In this document: piece after piece, positions 33,954 to 42,935 of the stretch
How positions within the stretch are numbered: position 1 is the first letter of the stretch
How the letters are laid out: each line of letters begins with the position of its first letter
Assembly: GCA_016699695.1 (NCBI GenBank)
Contig: CP065006.1
Span: forward strand, 2,480,001-2,544,000
Length of the DNA stretch: 64,000 nucleotides
Direction: 5' to 3'
Origin: Bacteroidota bacterium
GTDB lineage: Bacteria > Bacteroidota > Bacteroidia > Bacteroidales > UBA10428
Notes under the pieces: model-generated
The model's input: only the letters and a program-made list of their open reading frames with translations
The model's database searches: none
What the model was told of the DNA's origin: nothing
Translations under genes and position numbers: made by a program

Positions 33954-36107
33954 TTATTCCTGACTTTTTTCTTTTTCACTACGCTCAGGTTTTGGCAGGA
34001 GTACTTTTCTCGAAAGCTTGAGTTTTCCTGATTTTTCATCGATATCAATCAGTTTAACTTCTATTTCTTCCCCAACTTTTAGGGCCTCTTCGACTTTTTC
34101 GAGACGTTTCCATTCAATCTCGCTAATATGCAGTAGTCCGTCTTTGTTCGGCAGAATTTCCACAAAGGCTCCAAAAGCCACTATTGACTTAACTTTACCG
34201 ATGTATACTTTACCAATTTCCGGAACTTCCACAATACCTTTTATCATACGCATGGCAGTATTGATGCTTTCGCGGTCTTTGGCAAAAACATCCACAACAC
34301 CTCCAACTCCTTCCACTTCTTCAATCACCACTGTAGCTCCAGATTTTGCCTGGATGTCCTGAATAATCTTACCTCCAGGTCCGATTACAGCACCAATCAT
34401 TTCTTTGGGAATGATAATTTTTTCAATGCGTGGTGCATGTGGTTTAAGGTCGGCACGCGGTTCGGTAAGGGTTTCCATAATTTTACCCATAATATGTAAC
34501 CGACCTTGTCTTGCCTGCTCGAGGGCTTTGGCTAAAACTTCGTAAGAGAGGCCATCCACTTTAATATCCATTTGGGTGGCTGTGATGCCATCGACTGTTC
34601 CTGTTACTTTAAAGTCCATATCACCCAGGTGATCCTCGTCGCCTAAAATATCAGAAAGCACGGCATAACGACTTGCGCCTGTATCGGTAATAAGGCCCAT
34701 GGCAATTCCGGCTACAGGTTTTTTAATCTGAATGCCTGCATCCATCAGCGCAAGGGTGCCGGCGCAAACAGTAGCCATAGAAGAAGATCCGTTCGATTCG
34801 AGGATATCCGATACCACACGAATAGCATAACGGGAATCGTCCGGTATCATGCGTTTTAAAGCTCTGTGCGCCAGGTTTCCATGTCCCACTTCGCGGCGGC
34901 TTAAGCCCCTTGAGGCACGTGCATCTCCTGTGGAAAATGGAGGGAAGTTATAGTGCAGTACAAATTTCTCGGTTCCTTTGGTCAATACCTGGTCGATCAT
35001 TTTTTCGTCCATCCTGGTACCCAGTGTTACGGTAGTAAGCGATTGGGTTTCGCCACGGGTAAAAACGGCCGAACCATGTGCAGCAGGCAGGTAGTCTACT
35101 TCGCTCCAGATGGGACGTATTTCGTCTGTTTTCCGTCCATCGATGCGTATTTTTTCGTCCAGAATCAAATTGCGCATGGCTTTTTTCTCTACATCGTGGA
35201 AATACCGGTTGATCAGGGATTTATTGGCGGCAACACCCTCGGCAAGTGAGGCATTATATTCTTCTACAAATTGTGCTTTTATGGCATCGATTTTATCGTG
35301 GCGTTCATGTTTGCCCGGTGTGTTTTTTACAGCCTCGTAAACTGGCTTGTAAAGTTTTTCGTTCATCAGACTGCGAAGTTCTTCGTCGTTTACTTCGTGC
35401 GAATATGTCCGTTTTACTGTTTTTCCTACCTCGGCCATCAGTTCAAGTTGGGCCTGGCAATGTTTTTTAATTTCAGTATGTGCAAATTTCAATGCTTCCA
35501 GCATATCTGCTTCCGATACTTCGCTCATTTCGCCTTCTACCATCATAATGTTGTCAATGGTGGCACCTACCATAATGTCGAGATCGGCTTTTTGTAATTC
35601 TGTGAATGTAGGATTGATAATGAGTTTTCCGTTTACCCTGCCAACACGTACTTCGGAAATTGGTCCGTTAAAAGGAATATCTGAAACTGCAAGGGCGGCA
35701 GATGCTGCAAGACCGGCAAGCGCATCGGGTATAATGTCGGCTTCGGCTGAAATGAGTTGAACTGTAACAAAAGTTTCAGCATGAAAATCATCGGGGAAAA
35801 GAGGACGAAGCACACGGTCGACCAAACGCGAAACAAGAATTTCATAATCACCTGAGCGGCCTTCTCTTTTCATAAATCCACCAGGGAAACGCCCCGCAGC
35901 AGCATATTTTTCTTGATATTCTACAGAAAGGGGCATAAAGTCCACATCTTCTTTGGCTTCTTTGGCGCAGGTTACAGTAGCTAAAAGCATGGTTTGTCCC
36001 ATCTTTACCACCACAGCTCCGTCTGCTTGTTTGGCCAGTTTCCCGGTTTCTATTTCAATTGTTCTACCATCTTCCAGGTCGATTTTTTTTACTGACAATT
36101 TGTACAT
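33954..36107 (-). CDS. pnp: Polyribonucleotide nucleotidyltransferase (PNPase)
   Basis: 717 residues with the expected order: first RNase PH domain (about 10-140), alpha-helical linker, second RNase PH domain (about 320-545; catalytic region includes [20 protein letters not shown]), KH domain ([19 protein letters not shown]), and S1 domain ([20 protein letters not shown]). Known role: 3'-5' phosphorolytic mRNA decay in the cytoplasm. It follows rpsO on the same strand, the usual bacterial order, with a strong terminator between them, so read-through or a separate promoter must provide pnp expression. Confidence 0.97.
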   Translation of the reverse strand: MYKLSVKKIDLEDGRTIEIETGKLAKQADGAVVVKMGQTMLLATVTCAKEAKEDVDFMPLSVEYQEKYAAAGRFPGGFMKREGRSGDYEILVSRLVDRVLRPLFPDDFHAETFVTVQLISAEADIIPDALAGLAASAALAVSDIPFNGPISEVRVGRVNGKLIINPTFTELQKADLDIMVGATIDNIMMVEGEMSEVSEADMLEALKFAHTEIKKHCQAQLELMAEVGKTVKRTYSHEVNDEELRSLMNEKLYKPVYEAVKNTPGKHERHDKIDAIKAQFVEEYNASLAEGVAANKSLINRYFHDVEKKAMRNLILDEKIRIDGRKTDEIRPIWSEVDYLPAAHGSAVFTRGETQSLTTVTLGTRMDEKMIDQVLTKGTEKFVLHYNFPPFSTGDARASRGLSRREVGHGNLAHRALKRMIPDDSRYAIRVVSDILESNGSSSMATVCAGTLALMDAGIQIKKPVAGIAMGLITDTGASRYAVLSDILGDEDHLGDMDFKVTGTVDGITATQMDIKVDGLSYEVLAKALEQARQGRLHIMGKIMETLTEPRADLKPHAPRIEKIIIPKEMIGAVIGPGGKIIQDIQAKSGATVVIEEVEGVGGVVDVFAKDRESINTAMRMIKGIVEVPEIGKVYIGKVKSIVAFGAFVEILPNKDGLLHISEIEWKRLEKVEEALKVGEEIEVKLIDIDEKSGKLKLSRKVLLPKPERSEKEKSQE

Positions 36108-36174
36108 CTTTACTATTGTTTTTATATGTTGTGAAGGGATTAAAGTTATTTATTTTTTTTATTCCCCTTTTTGT

Positions 36175-36211
36175 TAAATGAAAAAAGGCAATTGACTGTC
36201 AATTGCCTTTT
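36175..36211 (-). terminator. Terminator between rpsO and pnp
   Basis: On the minus strand AAAAGGCAATTGA pairs with TCAATTGCCTTTT (36183-36195 with 36199-36211) around a 3-nt loop, followed by TT and CATTT. It sits five bases after the rpsO stop. Confidence 0.85.
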
Positions 36212-36216
36212 GTTTT

Positions 36217-36486
36217 TTACCGACGCAAATTAAGGTCTTTAATGATTGCCCGATACCTTTCGATATCGTTATGTTTTAAATAATCTAGTAATCTCCTGCG
36301 CTTACCAACCAACTTTAAAAGGGCACGCTGCGTGCTGAAGTCTTTTTTATTTAGCTTCAGGTGCTCTGTCAAGTGATTGATACGGTAGGAAAATAAGGCA
36401 ATCTGGCTTTCGGGTGATCCAGTGTCTTCATTAGACTTTCCGTACTGACCGAAAATTTCGGTTTTCTTTACAGCTGTTAAATACAT
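36217..36486 (-). CDS. rpsO: 30S ribosomal protein S15
   Basis: 89 residues, normal for the family. Signature [20 protein letters not shown] and the C-terminal [20 protein letters not shown] are clear. Known role: binds the 16S rRNA central domain early in 30S assembly. It is transcribed from a consensus promoter 40 bases upstream, and a strong terminator separates it from pnp. In E. coli S15 represses its own translation; no such operator is visible in the roughly 33-base leader here. Confidence 0.97.
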   Translation of the reverse strand: MYLTAVKKTEIFGQYGKSNEDTGSPESQIALFSYRINHLTEHLKLNKKDFSTQRALLKLVGKRRRLLDYLKHNDIERYRAIIKDLNLRR

Positions 36487-36525
36487 AAAAATTAGTTTAA
36501 TTCACTACGCAACTTTTGCGAGCCT

Positions 36526-36557
36526 GCAAAGATAGGTATTTTTTATTACGAGGCAAC
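36526..36557 (-). promoter_or_regulatory. Promoter of rpsO
   Basis: On the minus strand TATCTTTGC (36526-36534) matches TAnnTTTG exactly; GTTG at 36554-36557 is a possible -33 element with 19-base spacing. Predicted start is near 36519. Confidence 0.65.
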
Positions 36558-36673
36558 AAGTGCCTTTCAAAAAAAACGGAAGCTTCGAATCAATTCTTTT
36601 CTGCCTCGGAATATTTTAAGTTAAACTGCTATTTTTCTTAATATTTAATTAAAGACTAGGATGATAACACCAT

Positions 36674-37954
36674 TTAGTTAGTCTGAAAAGATTGAAGTAA
36701 AATACTGTTTCCGACCTGGCAATACAAGCATTTTCTCTCGGTACAGTATTTTTTGCTTAGTTGAATCAGTGCCTGACTTTGTGCTGCGTTTGCTGCATGT
36801 ATCTGAAGCTTTTCCCAGTGTTTGGTAACAGCGTTTTTTTCGGCCGGCAGGGTCTCCAGTAGTTCGAGGCTGCGCTGGCATAGTACAGGCCTTGCGGTTT
36901 CTTTGCCATAGACAAACAGAAAAGGAATGAAGGCATTTATGAGTAGAATATTGGAACTTTCTGTACTAATCGATTTGGTGGACGATTTGCCCTCTTTGCC
37001 AAAGGTGTAATGGTTTTTCCAATATTCGCTAACCGGATATTGGAAAATTTTCTGCAGATTTTGAAGCTTGTCACAGTCGGTTAAACTGGAAACAAGATGA
37101 TCTGTGTGATGAAGAAAAGTGGCAAATTGTGCCAGCCGGATGGTTGGGAAATTTCCTGGCCTTAACCGCATAAAGCGCCATAAATGTTTATCTATGCTTT
37201 TTAGTCCATGAAGTTTTTGAAGGTATTGGTATTCAGCAGTAAGCTTCTGCATATAAGTATCTGCTGGTTTTTCATGCAGAAATCCGGCTTGACCATAAAG
37301 CAGGGCTTCGAGCTGGAAAAGATTCTCGTAATATTTGCTGACGAGTTGATAAGGTGTTAGCCTGGCCAGCATCTCGAAGGGCAATGAGTTGGTGTTGAAC
37401 CCAAAACTTCTGGCAATCATTTGATAAAGACAATCTTCCCAGTTTTGTTGATTTTGGCTTAATAGCGAGTAGACGAATTCTGATTTTTCTTCGAGCCGTT
37501 CGATGCACATGCGGTCAAGCCACATTTTCCATTCGATTGGGGCAGCAATATGCTGTTTGCCGCTGCAAGGAATTTTACCCGAGGCTGACATTAAATTTTT
37601 AAAGCTGTCTTCCAGATTTTTTGGTACAGGCAGAATAAAGGTAGGTATGATTTCTCCCCGTGTGTTGCTTGCATTGGCGTTGTGGTTTGCAACTACATGG
37701 AGTACAACGTTGTCGTAAGCTTTATTTTTATGGTGCCCATGCTTGGTCCATTGTGTCGAGTCGCAATGAATTTCTATGTTTCCTGCCCATATAATGTTGT
37801 TGAGCTTAATGCGGGCATTCAGAAAATCGGGTCCGGCATCGGTATTGTGTGTGCCAGGAGTAATGATTTCGAGTGCTTGGTTCTGAACGGTTCGCAGATC
37901 TTCCTGAAGAAAAAGCTGGTTTTTCCATAAATGATGAAGGAATTCCTCGTGCAT
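36674..37954 (-). CDS. DUF2851 family protein
   Basis: 426 residues from the ATG at 37954 (MHEEFLHHLWKNQLF), the usual DUF2851 opening; the frame is open to 38071 but that extension has no family support. Further motifs are DAGPDFLNARIKLNNIIWAG, GNIEIHCDSTQWTKHGHH and NVVLHVVANH, and near the C-terminus CTERKCLYCQVGNSIL. The N-terminal acidic and histidine residues resemble nuclease-like folds, but this is only an impression. The function is unknown. The family is largely confined to Bacteroidota. Confidence 0.87.
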   Translation of the reverse strand: MHEEFLHHLWKNQLFLQEDLRTVQNQALEIITPGTHNTDAGPDFLNARIKLNNIIWAGNIEIHCDSTQWTKHGHHKNKAYDNVVLHVVANHNANASNTRGEIIPTFILPVPKNLEDSFKNLMSASGKIPCSGKQHIAAPIEWKMWLDRMCIERLEEKSEFVYSLLSQNQQNWEDCLYQMIARSFGFNTNSLPFEMLARLTPYQLVSKYYENLFQLEALLYGQAGFLHEKPADTYMQKLTAEYQYLQKLHGLKSIDKHLWRFMRLRPGNFPTIRLAQFATFLHHTDHLVSSLTDCDKLQNLQKIFQYPVSEYWKNHYTFGKEGKSSTKSISTESSNILLINAFIPFLFVYGKETARPVLCQRSLELLETLPAEKNAVTKHWEKLQIHAANAAQSQALIQLSKKYCTERKCLYCQVGNSILLQSFQTN

Positions 37955-38128
37955 GGTGTTTGGTTTAGAATAAGGTATTGGTATCCTTGACCAACCGACA
38001 GGTATGGGACCCCAAAATTGCCTGATGTTTAATAAATAATTTATACAGTCATAACGTAAAGCAATGAGCAATTGACTTATATTGCTGTTGGTTATTTAGA
38101 ACGACTTTTTGGAATGAGACTTTTTACA

Positions 38129-38137
38129 AAACAATAT
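38129..38137. repeat. Target-site duplication, left copy
   Basis: AAACAATAT directly before the IS left end; identical to 39448-39456. Confidence 0.8.
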
Positions 38138-38156
38138 CATTAGTGGGCACTTAAAA
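38138..38156. repeat. IS left terminal inverted repeat
   Basis: CATTAGTGGGCACTTAAAA; the transposase stop codon lies within it at 38151-38153. Confidence 0.78.
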
Positions 38157-39197
38157 CCCACTGATTTTTAATTGTTTAACTTGAAGTTCTTTGACATATT
38201 TGTAATCGCATTTTGTAAGTATCTCTCTTACAGGCGTTTTATCGAGTAGAGAAATGCTGAATATTTGTAATATTTCGTAGATTGGACGGTCAACTTTCAG
38301 TTTGTTTCCAATTATGGCGACTAAACAGTAAGCAATGATCCCACAATATATTTGGATCTTAACAGCATTCATTGAATTTCCCCAAAAGGATTTAATCTTT
38401 AAGTGTTGTTTCATCCATTTGAAAAATAGTTCAACTTCCCAGCGTTTCTTATACAACATGGCGATCTCTTTGGCTTCTAACTCGGTATTATTGGTTAAGA
38501 AAACAAGTTCATTTTTACTTTCCTGATCATAATACTTTATTCTGCGAAGTTTATCGGGATATTCCTTTTTCGAATAGTGTGTTTCTAGCTTTCCAACCTG
38601 ATCATATTGTACTCCTTTTGTTTTGTCAACAACTCTGGAATATAGTCGCCTAAAACGCATATTTTCTTTGGCTCTTGTTACAAAATATGCGCCTTGAGAA
38701 TGCAATCTATGCAAACGACGGAAGTCAATATATGCTTTATCAACCACATAAAAACTTCCAGCTTCAAATTGGATGAGATCAAGTATATTGACATCATGGA
38801 CACTTGCTTTGGTGATATGTAAAAAGCTTGGGATGGATGTCTTCACATCATATAAGGTGTGAAGTTTTATGCCTCCCTTTGCCTTTCGGAACTCAGCCCA
38901 CCAAAAAACACTCAAACATAGATCAATAGTTGTGGAATCTAATGCATAAACGTTACCGTCTACCTTGACTTCGAAATCGGTTTTGTAGCAACTCCTTCTG
39001 GCCTGCTCAATTAAAACGTAAGCAAACTCTTCAAATATTCTATAACTGCGTTTTGCATTTGAAGTGCCTAGATTTCGTCGGGATACTGAAGGCCCAAATC
39101 CAAGGTGATAATATTTGGGTTGATGTGCTTCCAAACTAAGCATTAGATCACGCATACTGTCTCTTGAAGTTAGCTGTCCAAAGACCATGCAAAGCAT
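38151..39197 (-). CDS. IS4-family DDE transposase, N-terminus lost by frameshift
   Basis: The open frame from ATG 39197 gives 348 residues. DDE catalytic residues are D87 (YALDSTTIDL), D153 (YVVDKAYID) and E256 in the IS4 YREK signature (Y249, R252, E256, K263; YKKRWEVELFFKWMKQ). Known role: cut-and-paste transposition. The first ~40 residues of the family (FAQLTDFLPRRVFDRIVQNH and beyond) are encoded directly upstream in the same frame but lack a start codon, because the ATG at 39319 is one base out of frame. It is therefore probably inactive unless the shift is bypassed or is a sequencing error. Confidence 0.87.
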   Translation of the reverse strand: MLCMVFGQLTSRDSMRDLMLSLEAHQPKYYHLGFGPSVSRRNLGTSNAKRSYRIFEEFAYVLIEQARRSCYKTDFEVKVDGNVYALDSTTIDLCLSVFWWAEFRKAKGGIKLHTLYDVKTSIPSFLHITKASVHDVNILDLIQFEAGSFYVVDKAYIDFRRLHRLHSQGAYFVTRAKENMRFRRLYSRVVDKTKGVQYDQVGKLETHYSKKEYPDKLRRIKYYDQESKNELVFLTNNTELEAKEIAMLYKKRWEVELFFKWMKQHLKIKSFWGNSMNAVKIQIYCGIIAYCLVAIIGNKLKVDRPIYEILQIFSISLLDKTPVREILTKCDYKYVKELQVKQLKISGF

Positions 39198-39319
39198 CTG
39201 ATTCCAACAAGTGAATGTTCTAACATACTTATTCCCTTCATGATTTTGAACAATCCGATCAAAAACCCTGCGGGGTAAAAAATCTGTAAGTTGTGCGAAG
39301 ATAATTTACCTTGATTCAT
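39198..39319 (-). pseudogene. Detached N-terminal segment of the transposase
   Basis: ATG at 39319 encodes MNQGKL, then a one-base deficit near 39300 shifts the frame; the family continues in another frame as FAQLTDFLPRRV, NHEGNKYVRTFTCWNQ and joins the ORF at 39197. A TAA lies just upstream in the downstream frame, so no alternative ATG, GTG or TTG start is available. Confidence 0.75.
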
Positions 39320-39428
39320 AGAATTTGCTTGTTTTGAAGCAAATATCTAACTATTCAATTCAAATCGTCACGCTATCAAAAAACGCTACAACTGCGATGT
39401 ACAAAGAATTTCAAAGAACGTAACTTAA

Positions 39429-39447
39429 TTTATAATGCCCACTAGTG
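39429..39447. repeat. IS right terminal inverted repeat
   Basis: Its reverse complement, CACTAGTGGGCATTATAAA, matches the left repeat at 15 of 19 positions. Confidence 0.78.
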
Positions 39448-39456
39448 AAACAATAT
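39448..39456. repeat. Target-site duplication, right copy
   Basis: AAACAATAT directly after the IS right end. Confidence 0.8.
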
Positions 39457-39547
39457 TAGTTGTAAATTAGAATATTTTCTTCACAGATAGCGTTTTAAGT
39501 AAGCAATATTTGCAATATTTTTTAACCACAATTCTAAACCACAAACT

Positions 39548-41224
39548 ATGGCATCTCTAGCTGAGTTTACAAACCAGTTGGGTTCTGCAATGGCTGCGCA
39601 TTTGCTTCGGCGTAGTACTTTCGGCCCTACGGTTGATCAAATCAACACTTTTTCTGGCCTTACTCCGGCTCAGGCGGTCGATCTGCTTTTTCCGGCCAAC
39701 CCCGATTTGGTCCCAGTTCCTCTTCCACCTATCGATCCTGCCACAGGTAGCTCATGGGTTAATCCGCCTGCTTACCCGAAGGCAATTGCCGATGTGAATA
39801 GCGAACAGGATACCTTAATAAATTACTTCCGTGCCTGGCACAGCGATGTAATGATAAAATCAGAATTAAATGTGGTGGAACGCATAACCTGGTTCTACCA
39901 TACACACTTACCGGTAGCATGGACTGAAGTGAACTCAAGCGAGGCTATTTATTACCAGAATGCTGTGTTCAGGTACTATGCTCTTCGAAGTTTTAAGGAA
40001 CTTTTTAAGAAAATCTGTATCGACAATGCCATGCTGAAATACCTCGATGGGTATACCAACCACCGCAACAGTCCAAACGAAAACTTTGCCCGCGAAATGC
40101 TTGAGCTATACAGCATTGGCAAAGGTCCCCAGCTTGAAGAAGGAAATTATACCAATTATACCGAGCTTGATATCAGAGAAGCAACCAAAGTACTTACTGG
40201 TTGGTTGTTCGATGATACTTTTACTACCCTCGATGCCGACCATAGCTGGCCAAGCGGTAAATTACAAAGTGTCGGAAATCAGGCTACCGCCCACGATTTT
40301 TCTCCAAAAACCTTTAGTGCTGCATTCAGCAACCAAAGCATTCAACCTGCAGAGTTGGATGGTGGATATGCTACCCTCGCTGCTGCCCGCCAGGAGCTGA
40401 GCGACATGATAGATATGATTTTTGATGAAATAGAAACAGCCCGGTTTATTGTACGCAAACTCTACCGGTTTTTTGTGTACCATTTTATATCCGAAGAGGT
40501 CGAGAACGATATTATTGTACCGCTTGCCAATACCCTTTCTGCCAACAATTACGAGATACAGGCTGTGCTAAAGCAATTATTCAAGAGCCAGCATTTTTAC
40601 GATGCCGACGATGCGCTTACCTCCAACAACAACATAGGTGGGGTGATTAAGTCGCCGGTAGATTTATGTGTAGGGCTTCTGCGTTTTTTTGAAACTGTGC
40701 TGCCCGACCGAGATACACAAACTACAGCTTTTTACAACGACTTTATAAACGGCATTCTTCCGCGATTTGTGGAGCAGGGGCTGAATTTTTACGAACCCTT
40801 TGAGGTTGCTGGTTTTCCGGCTTTTCATCAAATGCCGGGGTTTGGCCGGAATTGGGTGATGCCAACCGAACTTGCCAGACGCTATCAGGTAGGTGAAGTG
40901 TTTATGAAACGCATTGGAGGTACTGAGGGCTTTAGCTTTCGCATGGATGTATTTGGTTGGGTTGAAAATTCGGGACATATCTCAGACCCGGGCGATGCAA
41001 ATGAGCTGGTGACTTTTTTCACTACTCACTTGCTGGCTGTCCAAATCAATACCGAGCGGTACGAATACTTCCTGAACACCGTATTTCTTGATACCCTTAC
41101 TGCTGCCTCATGGAGAAACGAATGGGGAGTCTACAAAGGTGGTGGCAGTGATACGGTGGTGCGGGAACGCATCGAATACCTGGTTTCTAAATTAATTCAA
41201 ACACCCGAATTTCAACTCCTATAG
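39548..41224 (+). CDS. DUF1800 family protein
   Basis: 558 residues. The family signature is seen: HLLRRSTFGPTVDQI at the N-terminus, ERITWFYHTHLPV, then LKYLDGYTNHRNSPNENFAR, EMLELYSIG, and TELDIREATKVLTGW. No signal peptide is evident, which is odd because its partner is exported. It is followed three bases later by a DUF1501 gene; the DUF1800-DUF1501 pair recurs widely in bacteria and its function is unproven, with secreted surface roles suggested in some species. Possible disturbance of its upstream region by the IS cannot be judged from sequence, since a near-consensus box remains at 39505-39512. Confidence 0.88.
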   Translation: MASLAEFTNQLGSAMAAHLLRRSTFGPTVDQINTFSGLTPAQAVDLLFPANPDLVPVPLPPIDPATGSSWVNPPAYPKAIADVNSEQDTLINYFRAWHSDVMIKSELNVVERITWFYHTHLPVAWTEVNSSEAIYYQNAVFRYYALRSFKELFKKICIDNAMLKYLDGYTNHRNSPNENFAREMLELYSIGKGPQLEEGNYTNYTELDIREATKVLTGWLFDDTFTTLDADHSWPSGKLQSVGNQATAHDFSPKTFSAAFSNQSIQPAELDGGYATLAAARQELSDMIDMIFDEIETARFIVRKLYRFFVYHFISEEVENDIIVPLANTLSANNYEIQAVLKQLFKSQHFYDADDALTSNNNIGGVIKSPVDLCVGLLRFFETVLPDRDTQTTAFYNDFINGILPRFVEQGLNFYEPFEVAGFPAFHQMPGFGRNWVMPTELARRYQVGEVFMKRIGGTEGFSFRMDVFGWVENSGHISDPGDANELVTFFTTHLLAVQINTERYEYFLNTVFLDTLTAASWRNEWGVYKGGGSDTVVRERIEYLVSKLIQTPEFQLL

Positions 41225-41227
41225 ATT

Positions 41228-42871
41228 ATGAAAAGAAGAGATTTTATACGACGTCTTTCCTATACTAGCGCAGGCGCCATGGTATTAGGTGGTGTGCCGG
41301 TCAACGCAATGAAAGGAAATGGACTTTTCCAGCTGGCAGCCGCCTCGGCGAACAGCGATAAGGTGCTTATTTTTATTCAACTTCACGGCGGAAACGATGC
41401 CCTGAATACGCTCATTCCGGTGGCTCAATACGACCGGTATTACGAATTACGGCCCAACCTGGCTATTTTGCAATCGGGCGACAGAGGTTACAAAGAACTC
41501 GATTCAAGCCTGGGCGATGAATACCGAGTAGGGGCACACCCCGAAATGATTGCCCTGAAAGAAATGTACGATGAGGGGAAGGTTGCCCTGGTGCAAAATG
41601 TGGGTTATCCCGAAATGAACCTTTCTCATTTCCGTGGTACCGACATTGTTTTTATGGGTGGAGATGCTCAAAGCGATTACGAATCGGGTTGGATGGGTCG
41701 CTACCTCGAGTATACCTATCCGGGTTATCCAGATGCTTATCCAAACAGCACTATGCCTGACCCTCTCGGCATAGAATTAAGCGGGGCTCAATCGCTTGCC
41801 TTTCATACCGAAACAGGAATTCCTAACGGATTAAGCTTTTATAGTCCCGAAGGTTTTTATGAATTGATAAACAGCGTAGGAAACTATACCACCCAACCCC
41901 CCATTGTTTACCCCGACAGCCATGCAGGCGATGAGCTGCGATACATTATGGAGTTTGAGGCTAAAAACAATCAGTATGCACCCAGGTTAAAGGCTGTTTA
42001 CGAAGCTGGTACAAACTCCTCTACAGTATATCCCGATGCATACCCCCGTTATGCACCAAAAGCTTATATCAACAACCAGCTGGCACCTCAATTAAGGTTA
42101 ATTGCCCGACTGCTTAGCGGAGGAATTAAAACAAAGATTTTCCTGGTGCGTATTGGTGGTTTCGATACGCATGGTGAACAGGTAGTGGCCGGTGAGCCTT
42201 CATTGGGTATGCATGCAGCATTGCTTTATCACCTTTCCGAAGGGGTTAAAGCATTTTTTAACGACCTGAAGGCACTGAACCTGGATCATAAGGTGATGGC
42301 GATGACCTTTACAGAATTTGGCCGACGTGCTTATTCCAACAACAGTTATGGCACAGACCATGGTACCTCTACTCCGGTAATTTTATTTGGAACTGGACTG
42401 AATGCAGGCGTTCATGGGGTGAACCCAGATTTGAACGACTTGGAAAATGGCAACCTCAAATACAATATCGATTACCGACAGATTTATACTTCGGTGGTTC
42501 AGGATTGGCTGGGCGCAAGCGATGAGGCCTTGATAGCTACAGGTTTCGACGAATGGGTTGGCAATAAAATCGACCTGATTGGCACAACCAACACCAGGGA
42601 TCTGATGGGTTCAGCAGATAGAAGTCAGCTGAAGGTATTTCCCAATCCGGTAAAGAGCTTATTTACGGCCGAATTTTATCTTACTGGTCCGGGTTTGTAC
42701 CAGGTAATTTTTTTTAACCTCGAAGGCAAACAGGTATTTACTCAACAAGGTAACGGTCTTTATGGCACCAATAAATTCGAAATGAATGCTTCGGGCCTCG
42801 ATGCAGGCAAATACATTGCTCAGGTAAGGGCAGGAAAGAAAGTGTTTGTGTCGGCATTTATTAAGCAGTAA
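41228..42871 (+). CDS. DUF1501 protein with Tat-like signal and T9SS sorting domain
   Basis: 547 residues. The N-terminus MKRRDFIRRLSYTSAGAMVL has a twin-arginine motif. The DUF1501 (sulfatase-like alkaline-phosphatase fold) part carries IQLHGGNDALNTLIP, RIGGFDTHGEQV, FTEFGRRAYSNNSYGTDHGT and metal-type residues. The C-terminal ~80 residues are a T9SS type A domain (LKVFPNPVKSLFTAEF, LDAGKYIAQVRAG, ending FVSAFIKQ). It is therefore predicted to fold before export, pass Tat, then be secreted by T9SS. Enzyme activity is unknown. It starts three bases after the DUF1800 stop. Confidence 0.88.
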   Translation: MKRRDFIRRLSYTSAGAMVLGGVPVNAMKGNGLFQLAAASANSDKVLIFIQLHGGNDALNTLIPVAQYDRYYELRPNLAILQSGDRGYKELDSSLGDEYRVGAHPEMIALKEMYDEGKVALVQNVGYPEMNLSHFRGTDIVFMGGDAQSDYESGWMGRYLEYTYPGYPDAYPNSTMPDPLGIELSGAQSLAFHTETGIPNGLSFYSPEGFYELINSVGNYTTQPPIVYPDSHAGDELRYIMEFEAKNNQYAPRLKAVYEAGTNSSTVYPDAYPRYAPKAYINNQLAPQLRLIARLLSGGIKTKIFLVRIGGFDTHGEQVVAGEPSLGMHAALLYHLSEGVKAFFNDLKALNLDHKVMAMTFTEFGRRAYSNNSYGTDHGTSTPVILFGTGLNAGVHGVNPDLNDLENGNLKYNIDYRQIYTSVVQDWLGASDEALIATGFDEWVGNKIDLIGTTNTRDLMGSADRSQLKVFPNPVKSLFTAEFYLTGPGLYQVIFFNLEGKQVFTQQGNGLYGTNKFEMNASGLDAGKYIAQVRAGKKVFVSAFIKQ

Positions 42872-42883
42872 CGAGAGTACCAT

Positions 42884-42922
42884 AAAAAAAGCGGGAGGTC
42901 ACACATGATCTCCCGTTTTTTT
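42884..42922. terminator. Bidirectional terminator after the DUF1501 gene
   Basis: An A-run plus CGGGAG (42892-42897) pairs with CTCCCG (42910-42915) plus a T-run. It also serves the convergent lipoprotein gene. Confidence 0.85.
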
Positions 42923-42935
42923 ATGCTGTAAAGTG

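Larger units (their letters stand above)
38138..39447 (-). mobile_element. IS4-family insertion sequence (1310 bp)
   Basis: Bounded by imperfect terminal inverted repeats of 19 bases (15 matching; shared core TAGTGGGCA) at 38138-38156 and 39429-39447, and flanked by a perfect 9-bp target duplication AAACAATAT. It carries one transposase gene on the minus strand that lacks an intact start. It lies in the divergent spacer between the DUF2851 and DUF1800 genes, about 100 bases before the latter. The intact duplication points to a recent insertion with no later rearrangement. Confidence 0.88.
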
